Source: Acidobacteriota bacterium
GTDB taxonomy: Bacteria; Actinomycetota; Actinomycetes; Actinomycetales; Microbacteriaceae
Length of the DNA stretch: 64,000 nt
Direction of reading: 5' to 3'
NCBI GenBank assembly: GCA_019352055.1
Contig: JABBOB010000002.1
Location: forward strand, 1-64,000
Shown piece after piece: positions 1-8,117 of this stretch. The translations under genes and the position numbers were made by a program. The number at the start of each line of letters is the position of its first letter. Within the stretch, counting starts at the first letter, position 1. The notes under the pieces were generated by a model. The model was not told the origin of the DNA. It did no database searches and worked only from the letters and a program-made list of their open reading frames with translations.

Positions 1-618
1 GACGAGGCGACGGAGTTCGCGCCCTCGGTGCTCGACTCGCTGCGGCAGCCGCTCGAGTCCGGCCGGGTGTCGGTGCACCGCGCGGCGGCTCGCGCCGACC
101 TCCCGGCCCGGTTCCAGCTCGTGCTGGCCGCGAACCCGTGTCCCTGCGGGCGATGGGGCTCGACGGACGGCACCTGCGTGTGCGCGCCGTCAGCGCGGCG
201 GCGCTACCTCGCCCGGCTGTCCGGGCCCTTGCTCGATCGCATCGACATCCGGCTGCGGGTCGATCGGGTGACGGCGGCCGAGCTGCGGCTGGCGGAGGAG
301 GAGGCACCCGCCGTCACGACGGCGATCGCCCGGGAGCGCGTGCTCGCCGCCCGCGAGCGGGCGGCCCGCCGGCTCGCCGGGACGCCATGGACGATCAACG
401 CCGAGGTACCCGGAAGCTGGCTGCGCCACCCGGACCGGGAGCCGGCGGACCGGGCACGGGAGTCGCTGGCCGCGGCGCTCGAGCGCAACCTCATCTCCCT
501 GCGCGGGCACGACCGGGTCCTCCGGCTCGCTTGGACGCTCGCCGACCTCGCGGGCGTCGACCGGCCCGGGCGCAACGAGGTCGGCCGCGCCCTCGCGCTG
601 CGGAGCCCCGACGCATGA
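1..618 (+). CDS. comM: YifB/ComM-family AAA+ ATPase (Mg-chelatase-like), 3' part
   Basis: The reading frame is open from base 1, so this is the C-terminal ~205 residues of a gene that begins outside the window. It opens with the Walker B motif DEATEF, followed by NPCPCG with further cysteines (Cys-rich loop of the family), the sensor/arginine segment GPLLDRIDI and an alpha-helical Mg-chelatase C-terminal domain. Characterised ComM is a hexameric helicase that promotes branch migration of incoming DNA during transformation. Its stop overlaps the dprA start (ATGA), so the two are translationally coupled. The family assignment is firm; a role in transformation here is inferred. Confidence 0.93.
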   Translation, partial: DEATEFAPSVLDSLRQPLESGRVSVHRAAARADLPARFQLVLAANPCPCGRWGSTDGTCVCAPSARRRYLARLSGPLLDRIDIRLRVDRVTAAELRLAEEEAPAVTTAIARERVLAARERAARRLAGTPWTINAEVPGSWLRHPDREPADRARESLAAALERNLISLRGHDRVLRLAWTLADLAGVDRPGRNEVGRALALRSPDA

Positions 619-1811
619 GCGATCTCGCCCCGGTCGAGGACCTGGTCCGCGGAGTCCGCCCCGGCGGACCCGATCCCGACCCCGCCGCGATCCTCGCCGC
701 AGGAGCCTGGACGACGCTCGTCGAACCGGGTGACCGTGTCGCGGGCGCGCTCATCGGCGCGTTCGGGCCTGCCGAGGCGCTCGACGCGCTCCGGCTCGAC
801 ACCCCGCCGTCGCCGAACCCCGAGCTGCGCCGCGCCTTCGACCGCTGGGCGCCCCGGTTCGACGAGGCGTCGTTCGTGCGGGCGTTCCGCAACGCCGCGC
901 AGATCGGTGCACGGCTGCTCGTCCCCGGCGACGCCGATTGGCCGGCCGGCCTCGACGACCTCGCCGAGCACGGGCCGATCGCCCTCTGGGTGCTCGCACC
1001 GAGCGGTCCCCTCCGACGGTTCGACCGCTCGGTCGCTCTCGTCGGGTCCCGCTCCGCGACGCCGTACGGCGAGCGGGTCACCGCGGACGCGGCGTGCGGG
1101 CTCGCCGATCGCGGGTTCGCCGTCGTGTCCGGTGCTGCGATGGGGATCGACGGCATCGCGCACAGGGCCGCGCTCGCCAGCAAGGGCCGCACCGTCGCGG
1201 TGCTGGCAGGCGGCCTCGACCGTTTCTACCCGGCGCAGCACACCGATCTGCTGCACCGGATCGCTCGCGAAGGCGTGGTGCTCTCCGAGATGCCGTGCGG
1301 CGCGCGCCCCATGCGGGAGCGCTTCCTCAAGCGGAACCGGCTGATCGCCGCGATGTCCAGGGCGACGGTCGTGGTGGAGGCGGGGGCGCGCTCCGGCGCC
1401 GCGAACACCGCGGGTCATGCAGCGGAACTGGGACGGGGCCTCGGCGCGGTACCGGGATCGGTGTACTCGGCCGCCTCGGCCGGCACCCATCGCCTGGTGC
1501 GCGAGTACGGCGCGGTGCTCGTCCGAGACGCGGCCGACATGGCCGAGCTGGCACAGGACCCCGACGGCGCCGTGACCCTCGACGGCCTCGACCCGGTCCC
1601 GACCGCGGATCCCGACGAGGCACGGGTGCTCGACGTCCTGACGACGCGCCCGCGGACGGTGCTCGACATCGCGGCGCGAGCCGGCTTGAGCGTCGCGGAC
1701 GCCAGCGCCGCTCTCGGCATGATCTCGCTCACCGGGGCAGCCGTCGCTGGCCCGACCGGGTGGTCGCGTGTCCCGGGCGCCACACGCGATGACCGCGGTG
1801 CTCCGCGGTAG
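615..1811 (+). CDS. dprA: DNA-processing protein DprA/Smf
   Basis: 398 residues. The ATG at 615 overlaps the comM stop (ATGA); the much longer track ORF from 138 is an artefact of open GC-rich frame. A Rossmann-like DprA fold starts near residue 142 (VGSRSATPYG), followed by the signature SGAAMGIDGIAHRAAL near residue 170 and NRLIAAMS near 240. The last ~70 residues look like the DprA winged-helix tail (DEARVLDVL...TVLDIAARAGLS). DprA binds ssDNA and loads RecA during transformation. The comM-dprA order is typical of Actinobacteria, including species not known to be competent, so actual DNA uptake is not established. Confidence 0.95.
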   Translation: MSDLAPVEDLVRGVRPGGPDPDPAAILAAGAWTTLVEPGDRVAGALIGAFGPAEALDALRLDTPPSPNPELRRAFDRWAPRFDEASFVRAFRNAAQIGARLLVPGDADWPAGLDDLAEHGPIALWVLAPSGPLRRFDRSVALVGSRSATPYGERVTADAACGLADRGFAVVSGAAMGIDGIAHRAALASKGRTVAVLAGGLDRFYPAQHTDLLHRIAREGVVLSEMPCGARPMRERFLKRNRLIAAMSRATVVVEAGARSGAANTAGHAAELGRGLGAVPGSVYSAASAGTHRLVREYGAVLVRDAADMAELAQDPDGAVTLDGLDPVPTADPDEARVLDVLTTRPRTVLDIAARAGLSVADASAALGMISLTGAAVAGPTGWSRVPGATRDDRGAPR

Positions 1812-1886
1812 GCATGCGGGCTGCCGGCTTCGAGGCGCCTCCAGGACCGCGACCCCACATCCGGCCGCAGCGTCGGGGGACCTCGG

Positions 1887-1892
1887 TAGCGT
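1887..1892 (+). promoter_or_regulatory. -10 box (TAGCGT), leaderless start of phosphoesterase gene
   Basis: TAGCGT lies 7 bp upstream of GTG 1900, so the expected transcription start coincides with the start codon. No Shine-Dalgarno sequence is visible, and this spacing recurs at many genes in the window. Confidence 0.5.
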
Positions 1893-1899
1893 CCCGGTT

Positions 1900-2754
1900 G
1901 TGACCAGGGAGCCGATCGCCACCCATCGCGTGGCGCACGTCAGCGACAGCCACTTCACCGCCTCCGGGCTCATGCACGGCAGCGTGCACGTCGCGGCGAC
2001 CTACTCCGCGGCGCTGGCGTCGCTCGAGGGCAGCGGGATCCCGATCGACGCGCTGATCCACACGGGCGATGTCGCCGACCAGGGCGAAGCGGACGCCTAC
2101 CGCGCCGTCACCACCGTCACGGCCGGCACCACGCGGCGCACCGGCTGGCCGGTGCTGTGGGCCGCCGGCAACCACGACGTCCGGGCCGCGATGGCGGAGG
2201 CGCTGTTCGGCGAGCCCCCCACCGACGAGCCGCTCGACCGCGTGATCGAGGTGCGCGGCCTGCGCCTCGTCTCCCTCGACACCTCGATCCCCGGCCGGGT
2301 GGAGGGCGGGATCGACGAGGGCCAGGTCGATTGGCTGCGCTCCGTGCTCGCCGAACCCGCCGAGCACGGCACCGTCCTGGCGCTGCATCACCCGCCCGTC
2401 CCGGTCGAGATCACCGCCATGGCCCGCCTCCACCTCGAGCAGCAGGACCGGTTGGCGGCGGCGCTCGCCGGCGGGGACGTGCGCGCGATCCTCGGCGGCC
2501 ACCTGCACTACGCGACCAGCTCGGTGTTCGCCGGCGTCCCCGTCCACGTCGCCCCGTCGACGGCCTACACGATCCGCCTCACCCGACCGCGCGGCGGCGT
2601 CATCGCCGTCGACGGCGGCCGCGCCGCCGGGATCCTCTCGCTCTACGACGACGGACGGGTGGGCTACTCGCCCGTCCCGACCGATCCGCACCTCATCCTC
2701 GACAGCACACCGGAGGACGTCTTCCTGACGATGGGCGTGGACGTCGAGCGCTGA
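1900..2754 (+). CDS. Calcineurin-like metallophosphoesterase (CpdA-like)
   Basis: 284 residues from GTG 1900. I prefer this start over the track start at 1768 because the latter runs back into dprA and the GTG sits 7 bp after a -10 box. All calcineurin-like metal motifs are present: HVSDSHF near the N-terminus, HTGDVADQG, AAGNHD, a lone HHPP and GGHLHY. They form a two-metal centre typical of class III cyclic nucleotide phosphodiesterases/phosphohydrolases. No signal peptide, so it is cytosolic. It sits between dprA and the recombinase gene, a position usually empty in this syntenic block. Substrate unknown; cAMP is only one possibility. Confidence 0.88.
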   Translation: MTREPIATHRVAHVSDSHFTASGLMHGSVHVAATYSAALASLEGSGIPIDALIHTGDVADQGEADAYRAVTTVTAGTTRRTGWPVLWAAGNHDVRAAMAEALFGEPPTDEPLDRVIEVRGLRLVSLDTSIPGRVEGGIDEGQVDWLRSVLAEPAEHGTVLALHHPPVPVEITAMARLHLEQQDRLAAALAGGDVRAILGGHLHYATSSVFAGVPVHVAPSTAYTIRLTRPRGGVIAVDGGRAAGILSLYDDGRVGYSPVPTDPHLILDSTPEDVFLTMGVDVER

Positions 2755-2770
2755 CGCCGGAGGGTCGGAC

Positions 2771-2800
2771 GCCACCCTGGGCCACGAGGGGCCACCCTGG
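2771..2800. repeat. Two direct copies of GCCACCCTGG, 20 bp apart
   Basis: GCCACCCTGG occurs at 2771-2780 and 2791-2800, immediately upstream of the recombinase start at 2805. The period of two helical turns would suit a repeated protein-binding site, but G+C bias makes chance repeats easy here. Confidence 0.3.
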
Positions 2801-2804
2801 CCGG

Positions 2805-3719
2805 ATGCGGTTGACGGAGGCGGTCACGGCGCATCGGGCGCACCTGACGAACGAGCGCGCCTACTCGCCGAACACGATCGGCGCGTACGGCGCGGACCTG
2901 GCGGACCTCGTCCGGTTCGCCGCGACGCAGGAGGTGGAGGAGGTCGGAGGACTCGACCTGGAGCTCCTCCGCGACTGGCTCTACGAGGGCACGCGGCGTT
3001 CGCTCGCCCGAGCGACGATCGCCCGGCGCGCTGCCGCGGCGCGCAGCCTCACCGCGTGGCTGCACCGCGGTGGCCACCTGCCCGCCGACCCGGGCACCCG
3101 GCTGCGCGCTCCCAAGGCTCAGGGGCGGCTGCCCCGCGTGGTCGGCGACGAGCAGCTGCGCGAGCTGTTCGCCGGACTCGAGGCCTGCGCCGCGGAGGAC
3201 GAGCCCGGTGCGCTTCGGGACCTCGCGCTGCTCGAGCTGATCTACGGGTCCGCGCTGCGGGTCTCGGAGGCGTGCGGCGTCGATGTCGACGACGTGGACC
3301 TCTCCACCCTGACCGTGCGAGTCACGGGCAAGGGGGCGAAGGACCGGGTCGTGCCGTTCGGCGTCCCGGCGGCACGGGCCGTCACCGCGTACCGGGACCG
3401 CGGCCGTCCGGTGCTCGCCGAGCGCGGCGGGGGCGCCGCCGGTGCCGCACTGTTCCTCGGCGACCGCGGCGGTCGCCTCGGGCCGCGGAGCGTGCACCGG
3501 CTGACCTCCCGGCTGCTGGCTGCGGTGCCGGGATCCGGCCCCTCCGGCCCGCACGCCTTCCGGCACTCGGCGGCCACCCACCTGCTCGACGGCGGCGCGG
3601 ACCTCCGGACGGTGCAGGCGATGCTCGGCCATGCGAGCCTCGGCACGACCCAGATCTACACGCACGTCTCGATGGAACGCCTGGCCGAGAGCTACCGCCT
3701 CGCCCACCCGCGCAGCTGA
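2805..3719 (+). CDS. xerC: Tyrosine recombinase XerC/XerD
   Basis: 304 residues, normal for Xer recombinases. The ATG at 2805 precedes MRLTEAVTAHRAHLTNERAYSP, the SAM-like core-binding domain that grips DNA. The catalytic domain carries the full set: Arg in SALRVSE, Lys in GKGAKDR, His-x-x-Arg in HAFRHSAATH, His in MLGHASLG and the nucleophile Tyr in IYTHVS. Xer recombinases resolve chromosome dimers at dif. The location between dprA and rpsB is the usual place of the actinobacterial xerC-type gene, but sequence alone does not separate XerC from XerD. No phage or integron context is present, so a housekeeping role is likely. Confidence 0.92.
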   Translation: MRLTEAVTAHRAHLTNERAYSPNTIGAYGADLADLVRFAATQEVEEVGGLDLELLRDWLYEGTRRSLARATIARRAAAARSLTAWLHRGGHLPADPGTRLRAPKAQGRLPRVVGDEQLRELFAGLEACAAEDEPGALRDLALLELIYGSALRVSEACGVDVDDVDLSTLTVRVTGKGAKDRVVPFGVPAARAVTAYRDRGRPVLAERGGGAAGAALFLGDRGGRLGPRSVHRLTSRLLAAVPGSGPSGPHAFRHSAATHLLDGGADLRTVQAMLGHASLGTTQIYTHVSMERLAESYRLAHPRS

Positions 3720-3726
3720 CGAGCCC

Positions 3727-4212
3727 TCAGTCGCCCGGCCAAGCGCTCAGCGGCAGCAGCACGGCCCGGCGCATGCCGCCGAGGAGCAGCAGGGGCGACA
3801 CGTAGACCCAGCCGGCCGCGGTCCGGATCCGCGCGCCGAGGTGCAGCACCCCCGCGGCGTGGGTGGCGCCGGTCGCGAGGTGCCCGATCACCTCGCCGCG
3901 CCGCACCGCTTCGCCCGCATGCACGATCGGATCGACCGGCTCGACGCTCGAGCGGACCCCACCGTGGTCGATGGCCACGACACCGCGGTCGACCACGGTC
4001 CCGGCGAAGGCGACCGTCCCGTCGGCCACAGCGTGGACGTCGCTGCCGACGGCAGCGCCCACATCGAGGCCCCGATGGCCCGCCGCGTACTCGGTCGCGG
4101 GCGCCTCGAATCCCCGGGTCACGGCGTGGGAGGCGGCCGGCCAGCTCCAGGAGGGCGCCGGTGCAGCCGCGGCCAGCGCTGCGGCGAGGACGAAGCTGCC
4201 GACGCGGAGCAT
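3727..4212 (-). CDS. Secreted M23-type (LytM) domain protein, degenerate motif
   Basis: 161 residues on the minus strand from ATG 4212, ending 8 bp after the convergent xerC. A signal peptide (MLRVGSFVLAAALAAAAPAPSWSW) is followed by a small LytM/M23 domain: HRGLDVGA gives the H-x3-D metal ligands, VADGTVAFAG the beta-barrel core, and VLHLGARI sits where active peptidases have HxH. The first His of that pair is replaced by Val, so zinc binding and cell-wall endopeptidase activity are doubtful; a peptidoglycan-binding or regulatory role is possible. Small M23 proteins next to rpsB are common in Actinobacteria. The track ORF start (4749) is too far upstream. Confidence 0.82.
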   Translation of the reverse strand: MLRVGSFVLAAALAAAAPAPSWSWPAASHAVTRGFEAPATEYAAGHRGLDVGAAVGSDVHAVADGTVAFAGTVVDRGVVAIDHGGVRSSVEPVDPIVHAGEAVRRGEVIGHLATGATHAAGVLHLGARIRTAAGWVYVSPLLLLGGMRRAVLLPLSAWPGD

Positions 4213-4295
4213 CCCGTCATGGTGCCCGGCTCCCTCCGCCTCTGCGCGTGGCCCGCCTGGGGAGGACACGACCCCGGGGCCCCCAGCGCCCGCAT

Positions 4296-4405
4296 GAGCA
4301 CGACAGCAGGAAGAATCCACTCGGGCAGGAACAATCGGTCGAACGCTTCCTGCCGAACGTGCTGCTTCCTGCTCACGCGCTCCGTTCTTCCTGCTGATGT
4401 ACTCG
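4296..4405. repeat. Five-octamer palindromic repeat, copy 1
   Basis: The octamers AGCAGGAA (4305), GGCAGGAA (4324), TTCCTGCC (4347), TTCCTGCT (4366) and TTCCTGCT (4388) occur with start-to-start spacings of 19, 23, 19 and 22 bp. The first two point one way, the last three the other, making an imperfect palindrome. Copy 2 at 25941-26050 has the same five octamers with exactly the same spacings; ungapped comparison by eye gives about 77 of 110 identical bases. This copy lies between the divergent M23 and rpsB genes, so it is not simply a terminator. Confidence 0.8.
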
Positions 4406-4429
4406 GTCGGAACCCGGGGGAGCGGCTGG

Positions 4430-4435
4430 TAGGCT
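4430..4435 (+). promoter_or_regulatory. Putative -10 box (TAGGCT) of rpsB
   Basis: TAGGCT is the best A-N3-T box between the repeat and rpsB; no good -35 hexamer is visible 17 bp upstream. It would give a leader of about 185 nt. Confidence 0.4.
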
Positions 4436-4627
4436 GCTGGCCGCATCTCGCTCGCGAGGTGACTTCGCGCGCCCGTCATGCGCAGCGCCGACCATCGGTC
4501 CCCACCGTGCCGCGAGGCACCGGGGCGGTCGGGCCGCAGGGCGCCAGGGCCGGTCCACGCATCCGCGTGCCCGGCGGACCAACCGAGAACCGCGCTCCAT
4601 CCAGGGCGCAGAACAGGAGATACGGCC
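4436..4627 (+). promoter_or_regulatory. Long 5' leader of rpsB
   Basis: About 190 nt without a convincing ORF lies between the putative promoter and rpsB. It can fold: GTGCC/GGCAC (4507-4520) with a GCGA loop is flanked by CCCC and GGGG arms. S2 operons are autoregulated by leaders in other bacteria, so a similar role is possible, but no known Rfam structure is claimed. A ribosome binding site AGGAGA ends at 4620. Confidence 0.35.
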
Positions 4628-5719
4628 GTGGCCGTCGTCACCATCCGCCAGCTGCTCGACAGCGGCGTCCACTTCGGGCACCAGACGAGGCGCTGGAACC
4701 CGAAGGTCAAGCGCTTCATCCTGACCGAGCGCTCGGGCATCCACATCATCGACCTGCAGCAGTCGCTCGCCTACATCGACAAGGCGTACGACTTCGTCAA
4801 GGAGACCGTCGCCCGCGGCGGCACCGTGCTGTTCGTCGGCACGAAGAAGCAGGCCCAGGAGGCCATCGCCGAGCAGGCGATGCGCGTCGGCCAGCCCTAC
4901 GTCAACCAGCGCTGGCTCGGCGGGCTGCTCACCAACTTCCAGACGGTGCACAAGCGTCTGAACCGCCTCAAGGAGCTCGACCTCGTCGACTTCGACGACA
5001 CGTCGAAGGGTTACACCAAGAAGGAGCTCCTCATCCAGCGTCGCGAGCGCGACAAGCTGGAGAAGACCCTGGGCGGTATCCGCAACCTGTCCAAGACCCC
5101 GAGCGCGATCTGGGTCATCGACAGCAAGCGCGAGCACCTCGCGGTCGACGAGGCGAAGAAGCTGGGCATCCCGGTGATCGGCATCCTCGACACGAACGCG
5201 GATCCGGACGAGCTCGCCTATCCGATCCCGGGCAACGACGACGCGATCCGCTCCGTCGCGCTGCTCACGAGGATCATCGCCGACGCGGCGGCCGAGGGCC
5301 TGATCCAGCGCCACCAGGGCACCAGCGAGGCCGACGCCGAGCCGCTCGCCGCCTGGGAGCAGGAGCTCCTGCAGGCGACGGAGAACCCGGAGGCGCTCGA
5401 CCTGCAGGTCGAGCAGGTCGACGACCGCGTCTCGGGTCTTACCGAGGACAGCCAGGACCGCGTCGACACGGTCGTCGCCGACCAGGTCGACGCGACCGCG
5501 GTCGTGGCGGGCACCGAGCCGGTCGAGGAGAACGACGCGGACGCCCAGGCCGACGCCGACCTCGCGGCCCAGGCCGTGGACGGTCTCGTCCCCGAGCACG
5601 CGCCGGAGACCGAGGAGCAGGTGGAGGCCGAGGAGCTCGCGAAGGCGACCCCGGCGCAGCGCCGCCCGAAGAAGATCACCGACCCGGCAGCGACCGAGGA
5701 CCCCGAGCCCTCCGCCTGA
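4628..5719 (+). CDS. rpsB: 30S ribosomal protein S2 with long acidic C-terminal tail
   Basis: 363 residues from GTG 4628, 7 nt after AGGAGA. The core is canonical S2: [21 protein letters not shown] at the start, [20 protein letters not shown], and [29 protein letters not shown] before residue ~215. Bacterial S2 is usually ~230-260 residues; here more than 100 extra residues rich in Glu, Asp and Ala ([14 protein letters not shown]...) follow, ending [17 protein letters not shown]. Such tails occur in Actinobacteria and are probably disordered. S2 is needed for late 30S assembly and S1 binding. Followed by tsf in the usual order. Confidence 0.97.
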   Translation: MAVVTIRQLLDSGVHFGHQTRRWNPKVKRFILTERSGIHIIDLQQSLAYIDKAYDFVKETVARGGTVLFVGTKKQAQEAIAEQAMRVGQPYVNQRWLGGLLTNFQTVHKRLNRLKELDLVDFDDTSKGYTKKELLIQRRERDKLEKTLGGIRNLSKTPSAIWVIDSKREHLAVDEAKKLGIPVIGILDTNADPDELAYPIPGNDDAIRSVALLTRIIADAAAEGLIQRHQGTSEADAEPLAAWEQELLQATENPEALDLQVEQVDDRVSGLTEDSQDRVDTVVADQVDATAVVAGTEPVEENDADAQADADLAAQAVDGLVPEHAPETEEQVEAEELAKATPAQRRPKKITDPAATEDPEPSA

Positions 5720-5733
5720 TCCGGTCCAGCCCA

Positions 5734-5774
5734 CCCGGCGGCCGTCCGAGCAACGAGGTCTCCTCGTCGCCGGG
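5734..5774 (+). terminator. Possible attenuating hairpin between rpsB and tsf
   Basis: ACGAGG-TCT-CCTCGT (5753-5767) is a perfect 6-bp hairpin directly followed by CGCCGGG, which can pair with CCCGGCG at 5734-5740 across an asymmetric bulge. No U-tract follows. It may lower read-through from rpsB into tsf. Confidence 0.4.
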
Positions 5775-5846
5775 CGGCCGACGGTCGTTCCCCAGTACGA
5801 CGACGGCCTCCGCCGTCTGTCCGACAACCCACGAAAGGAGTCAGTG

Positions 5847-6674
5847 ATGGCAGCATTCAGCGCCGCTGACGTGAAGACCCTGCGTGACCGCCTCGGTGCG
5901 GGCATGCTCGACAGCAAGAACGCCCTCGTCGAGGCGGACGGCGACATCGAGAAGGCGATCGAGATCCTGCGGGTCAAGGGCCTGAAGGGCGTCGAGAAGC
6001 GCTCCGGCCGCGCGACCACCGCGGGCCTCGTGACCGCGGTCGCCGAGCACGGCGTCGCCACCCTCATCGAGCTCGCGAGCGAGACCGACTTCGTCGCGAA
6101 GAACGACCGATTCGTGTCCCTGGCCGCCGAGGTCCTCGGCGCGGTCGCCGCCGCCGGCGCGACCGATGTCGCGTCCGGCGTCGCCGCACCGCTGAACGGC
6201 AAGACGGTCGGCGCCTACATCGACGACGAGGCGGCGCTGCTCGGCGAGAAGGTCGAGCTCCGGCAGGTCGCGCAGGTCACGGGCGACGACTTCGCCATCT
6301 ACCTGCACAAGACGAGCAAGGACCTGCCCCCGCAGGTCGGCGTCGTCCTCGGCTACGCCGGCACGGACGCGGAGACCGCCCGTTCGGTCGCGCAGCACAT
6401 CGCGGTCTACGACCCGAAGTACACGACGCGCGAGGAGGTCCCCGCCGAGACGGTCGAGCACGAGCGCGCGGTGCTCACCGAGACGACCCGCAACGAGGGC
6501 AAGCCGGAGGCGGCCCTGCCCAAGATCGTCGAGGGGAAGCTGACCGGTTTCTTCAAGGAGGTCGTCCTCGTCGACCAGCCCTACGCCCGCGACAGCAAGG
6601 TCGCGACCGGCAAGGTCCTCAAGGACGCCGGCATCGAGGTCGCCGGCTTCGCCCGCATCAAGGTCGGCGCGTGA
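5847..6674 (+). CDS. tsf: Translation elongation factor Ts
   Basis: 275 residues. ATG 5847 lies 6 nt after AGGAG; the in-frame GTG at 5844 is too close to the ribosome binding site. N-terminal UBA-like domain: FSAADVKTLRDRLGAGMLDSKNAL; the classic signature ETDFVAKND follows near residue 75, then VALHIA-type core repeats (QHIAVYDPKY) and the GKVLKDAGIEVAGFARIKVG end. EF-Ts is the guanine-nucleotide exchange factor for EF-Tu. A strong terminator hairpin follows 14 nt after the stop, so the rpsB-tsf unit ends here. Confidence 0.97.
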   Translation: MAAFSAADVKTLRDRLGAGMLDSKNALVEADGDIEKAIEILRVKGLKGVEKRSGRATTAGLVTAVAEHGVATLIELASETDFVAKNDRFVSLAAEVLGAVAAAGATDVASGVAAPLNGKTVGAYIDDEAALLGEKVELRQVAQVTGDDFAIYLHKTSKDLPPQVGVVLGYAGTDAETARSVAQHIAVYDPKYTTREEVPAETVEHERAVLTETTRNEGKPEAALPKIVEGKLTGFFKEVVLVDQPYARDSKVATGKVLKDAGIEVAGFARIKVGA

Positions 6675-6688
6675 GCATCGGCTGACCG

Positions 6689-6718
6689 GTGCCCCGTCGC
6701 TCTCGAGCGGCGGGGCAC
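6689..6718 (+). terminator. Terminator after tsf
   Basis: GTGCCCCGTCGCT (6689-6701) pairs with AGCGGCGGGGCAC (6706-6718) over a CTCG loop: a 13-bp stem with one G-U pair. It lacks a U-run, as is common in high-GC Actinobacteria. Confidence 0.75.
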
Positions 6719-6766
6719 TGCTCGTCGTGGCGGGGTTCCGCCGACGCTTCGCACGCCAGGACCTCG

Positions 6767-6796
6767 TGACGATGAAAAGTGAGGGTCCGATAGCCT
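6767..6796 (+). promoter_or_regulatory. pyrH promoter (TGACGA -18 bp- TAGCCT)
   Basis: TGACGA (6767-6772) and TAGCCT (6791-6796) are spaced 18 bp and lie after the tsf terminator. The transcript would carry a short leader containing the GGGGGAG ribosome binding site. Confidence 0.55.
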
Positions 6797-6820
6797 CGGT
6801 TGCGGTCGAAGGGGGAGTGG

Positions 6821-7519
6821 ATGCGTCGCGTCGTACTGAAGCTGTCGGGTGAGGCGCTCGGAGGGGGAACCTTCGGGGTCGCGCCGGACATCGTGAAGTC
6901 CATCGCGGAGCAGATCGCCTCGGTGTCGCAGCAGGTGCAGACGGCCGTCGTCGTCGGCGGCGGCAACTTCTTCCGCGGTGCGGAGCTCAGCCAGGCCGGC
7001 ATGGACCGCACCCGCGCCGACTACATGGGCATGCTCGGGACCGTGATGAACGCTCTCGCCCTGCAGGACTTCCTGGAGCAGGCCGGCGTGCAGACCCGCG
7101 TCCAGTCCGCGATCTCCATGACGCAGGTCGCCGAGCCGTACATCCCGCGGCGCGCGATCCGGCACCTGGAGAAGGGTCGGATCGTGATCTTCGGCGCCGG
7201 CGCAGGCCTGCCCTTCTTCTCGACCGACACGGTCGCGGCGCAGCGGGCGCTCGAGATCCACGCCGACGAGGTGCTCGTGGCGAAGAACGGCGTCGACGGC
7301 GTCTACTCCGCAGACCCCCGCACGGATCCGACCGCGGTCAAGCTCGACACCGTGACGTACAGCGAAGCGCTGCGGAAGGGCCTGAAGGTCGTGGACTCCA
7401 CCGCGTTCAGCCTCTGCATGGACAACGGCATGGCGATGCGCGTCTTCGGGATCGAGGGCGCGAACTCGATCGGCTCCGCGATCCTCGGCGCCGACGTCGG
7501 CACGGTCGTCACAGCCTGA
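6821..7519 (+). CDS. pyrH: UMP kinase
   Basis: 232 residues from ATG 6821, preceded by GGGGGAG at 6811; the track start at 6800 is a TTG inside the promoter leader. Amino-acid-kinase fold: [12 protein letters not shown] at the N-terminus, [78 protein letters not shown] and [14 protein letters not shown]. It phosphorylates UMP to UDP in pyrimidine synthesis, hexameric and regulated by GTP/UTP in homologues. It sits upstream of frr as in most bacteria, with a separate promoter-like box before frr. Confidence 0.97.
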   Translation: MRRVVLKLSGEALGGGTFGVAPDIVKSIAEQIASVSQQVQTAVVVGGGNFFRGAELSQAGMDRTRADYMGMLGTVMNALALQDFLEQAGVQTRVQSAISMTQVAEPYIPRRAIRHLEKGRIVIFGAGAGLPFFSTDTVAAQRALEIHADEVLVAKNGVDGVYSADPRTDPTAVKLDTVTYSEALRKGLKVVDSTAFSLCMDNGMAMRVFGIEGANSIGSAILGADVGTVVTA

Positions 7520-7525
7520 TCTCGG

Positions 7526-7531
7526 TAGTCT
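7526..7531 (+). promoter_or_regulatory. Putative -10 box (TAGTCT) before frr
   Basis: TAGTCT lies 28 bp upstream of the frr GTG and just after the pyrH stop; it may give frr-cdsA an additional promoter. Confidence 0.4.
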
Positions 7532-7559
7532 TTCGAGGTTCTCGACGAAAGGGGCCGCG

Positions 7560-8114
7560 GTGATCGCCGACGTGCTGCAGGAGGCGGGCGACCGCATGGC
7601 CAAGGCGGTCGAGGTCGCCAAGGACGACTTCAACACCGTCCGGACCGGCCGTGCCAACCCGGCGCTGTACACGCGCATCCTCGTGGACTACTACGGCAGC
7701 CCGACACCGCTCGGCCAGCTCGCGAGCGTGCAGGCGCCCGAGGCCCGCATGCTGGTCATCACGCCCTACGACAAGACGGCGCTGAAGGACATCGAGCGCG
7801 CGATCGCGACGGCTCCGAACCTCGGCGGGTCCCCCTCGAACGACGGCACGATCATCCGGGTGGTCATCCCCGAGCTCACGCAGGACCGTCGTCGCGAGTT
7901 CGTGAAGATCGTCCGCGACAAGGGTGAGCACGCGAAGGTCTCGGTCCGCAACATCCGCCGCAGCGCGAAGGACGACCTCGACGCGCTGACCGGCGAGGTC
8001 AGCGACGACGAGATCGCACGCGGCGAGAAGGAGCTGGAGGCGCTGACGAAGCGTCACGTCGATCAGGTCGACGAGGCGTTGAAGCGCAAAGAGGCCGAGC
8101 TGCTCGAGGTTTGA
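7560..8114 (+). CDS. frr: Ribosome recycling factor
   Basis: 184 residues, the normal length. GTG 7560 follows GAAAGGGG (7547-7554). Hallmarks are [30 protein letters not shown] near residue 30, the beta-rich middle domain ([19 protein letters not shown]) and the long helical tail ([24 protein letters not shown]...[28 protein letters not shown]). It splits post-termination 70S ribosomes with EF-G. The stop is separated from cdsA by 3 nt, so both are in one operon. Confidence 0.97.
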   Translation: MIADVLQEAGDRMAKAVEVAKDDFNTVRTGRANPALYTRILVDYYGSPTPLGQLASVQAPEARMLVITPYDKTALKDIERAIATAPNLGGSPSNDGTIIRVVIPELTQDRRREFVKIVRDKGEHAKVSVRNIRRSAKDDLDALTGEVSDDEIARGEKELEALTKRHVDQVDEALKRKEAELLEV

Positions 8115-8117
8115 GAC

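Noticed and set aside
615-3719. Mobile integrase/competence island at the left edge
   Set aside because: comM-dprA-xerC beside rpsB is normal actinobacterial synteny, and no att sites, phage genes or composition shift are seen.
5734-5774. Riboswitch between rpsB and tsf
   Set aside because: Only a simple hairpin is visible and tsf has its own ribosome binding site; nothing matches a known riboswitch core.
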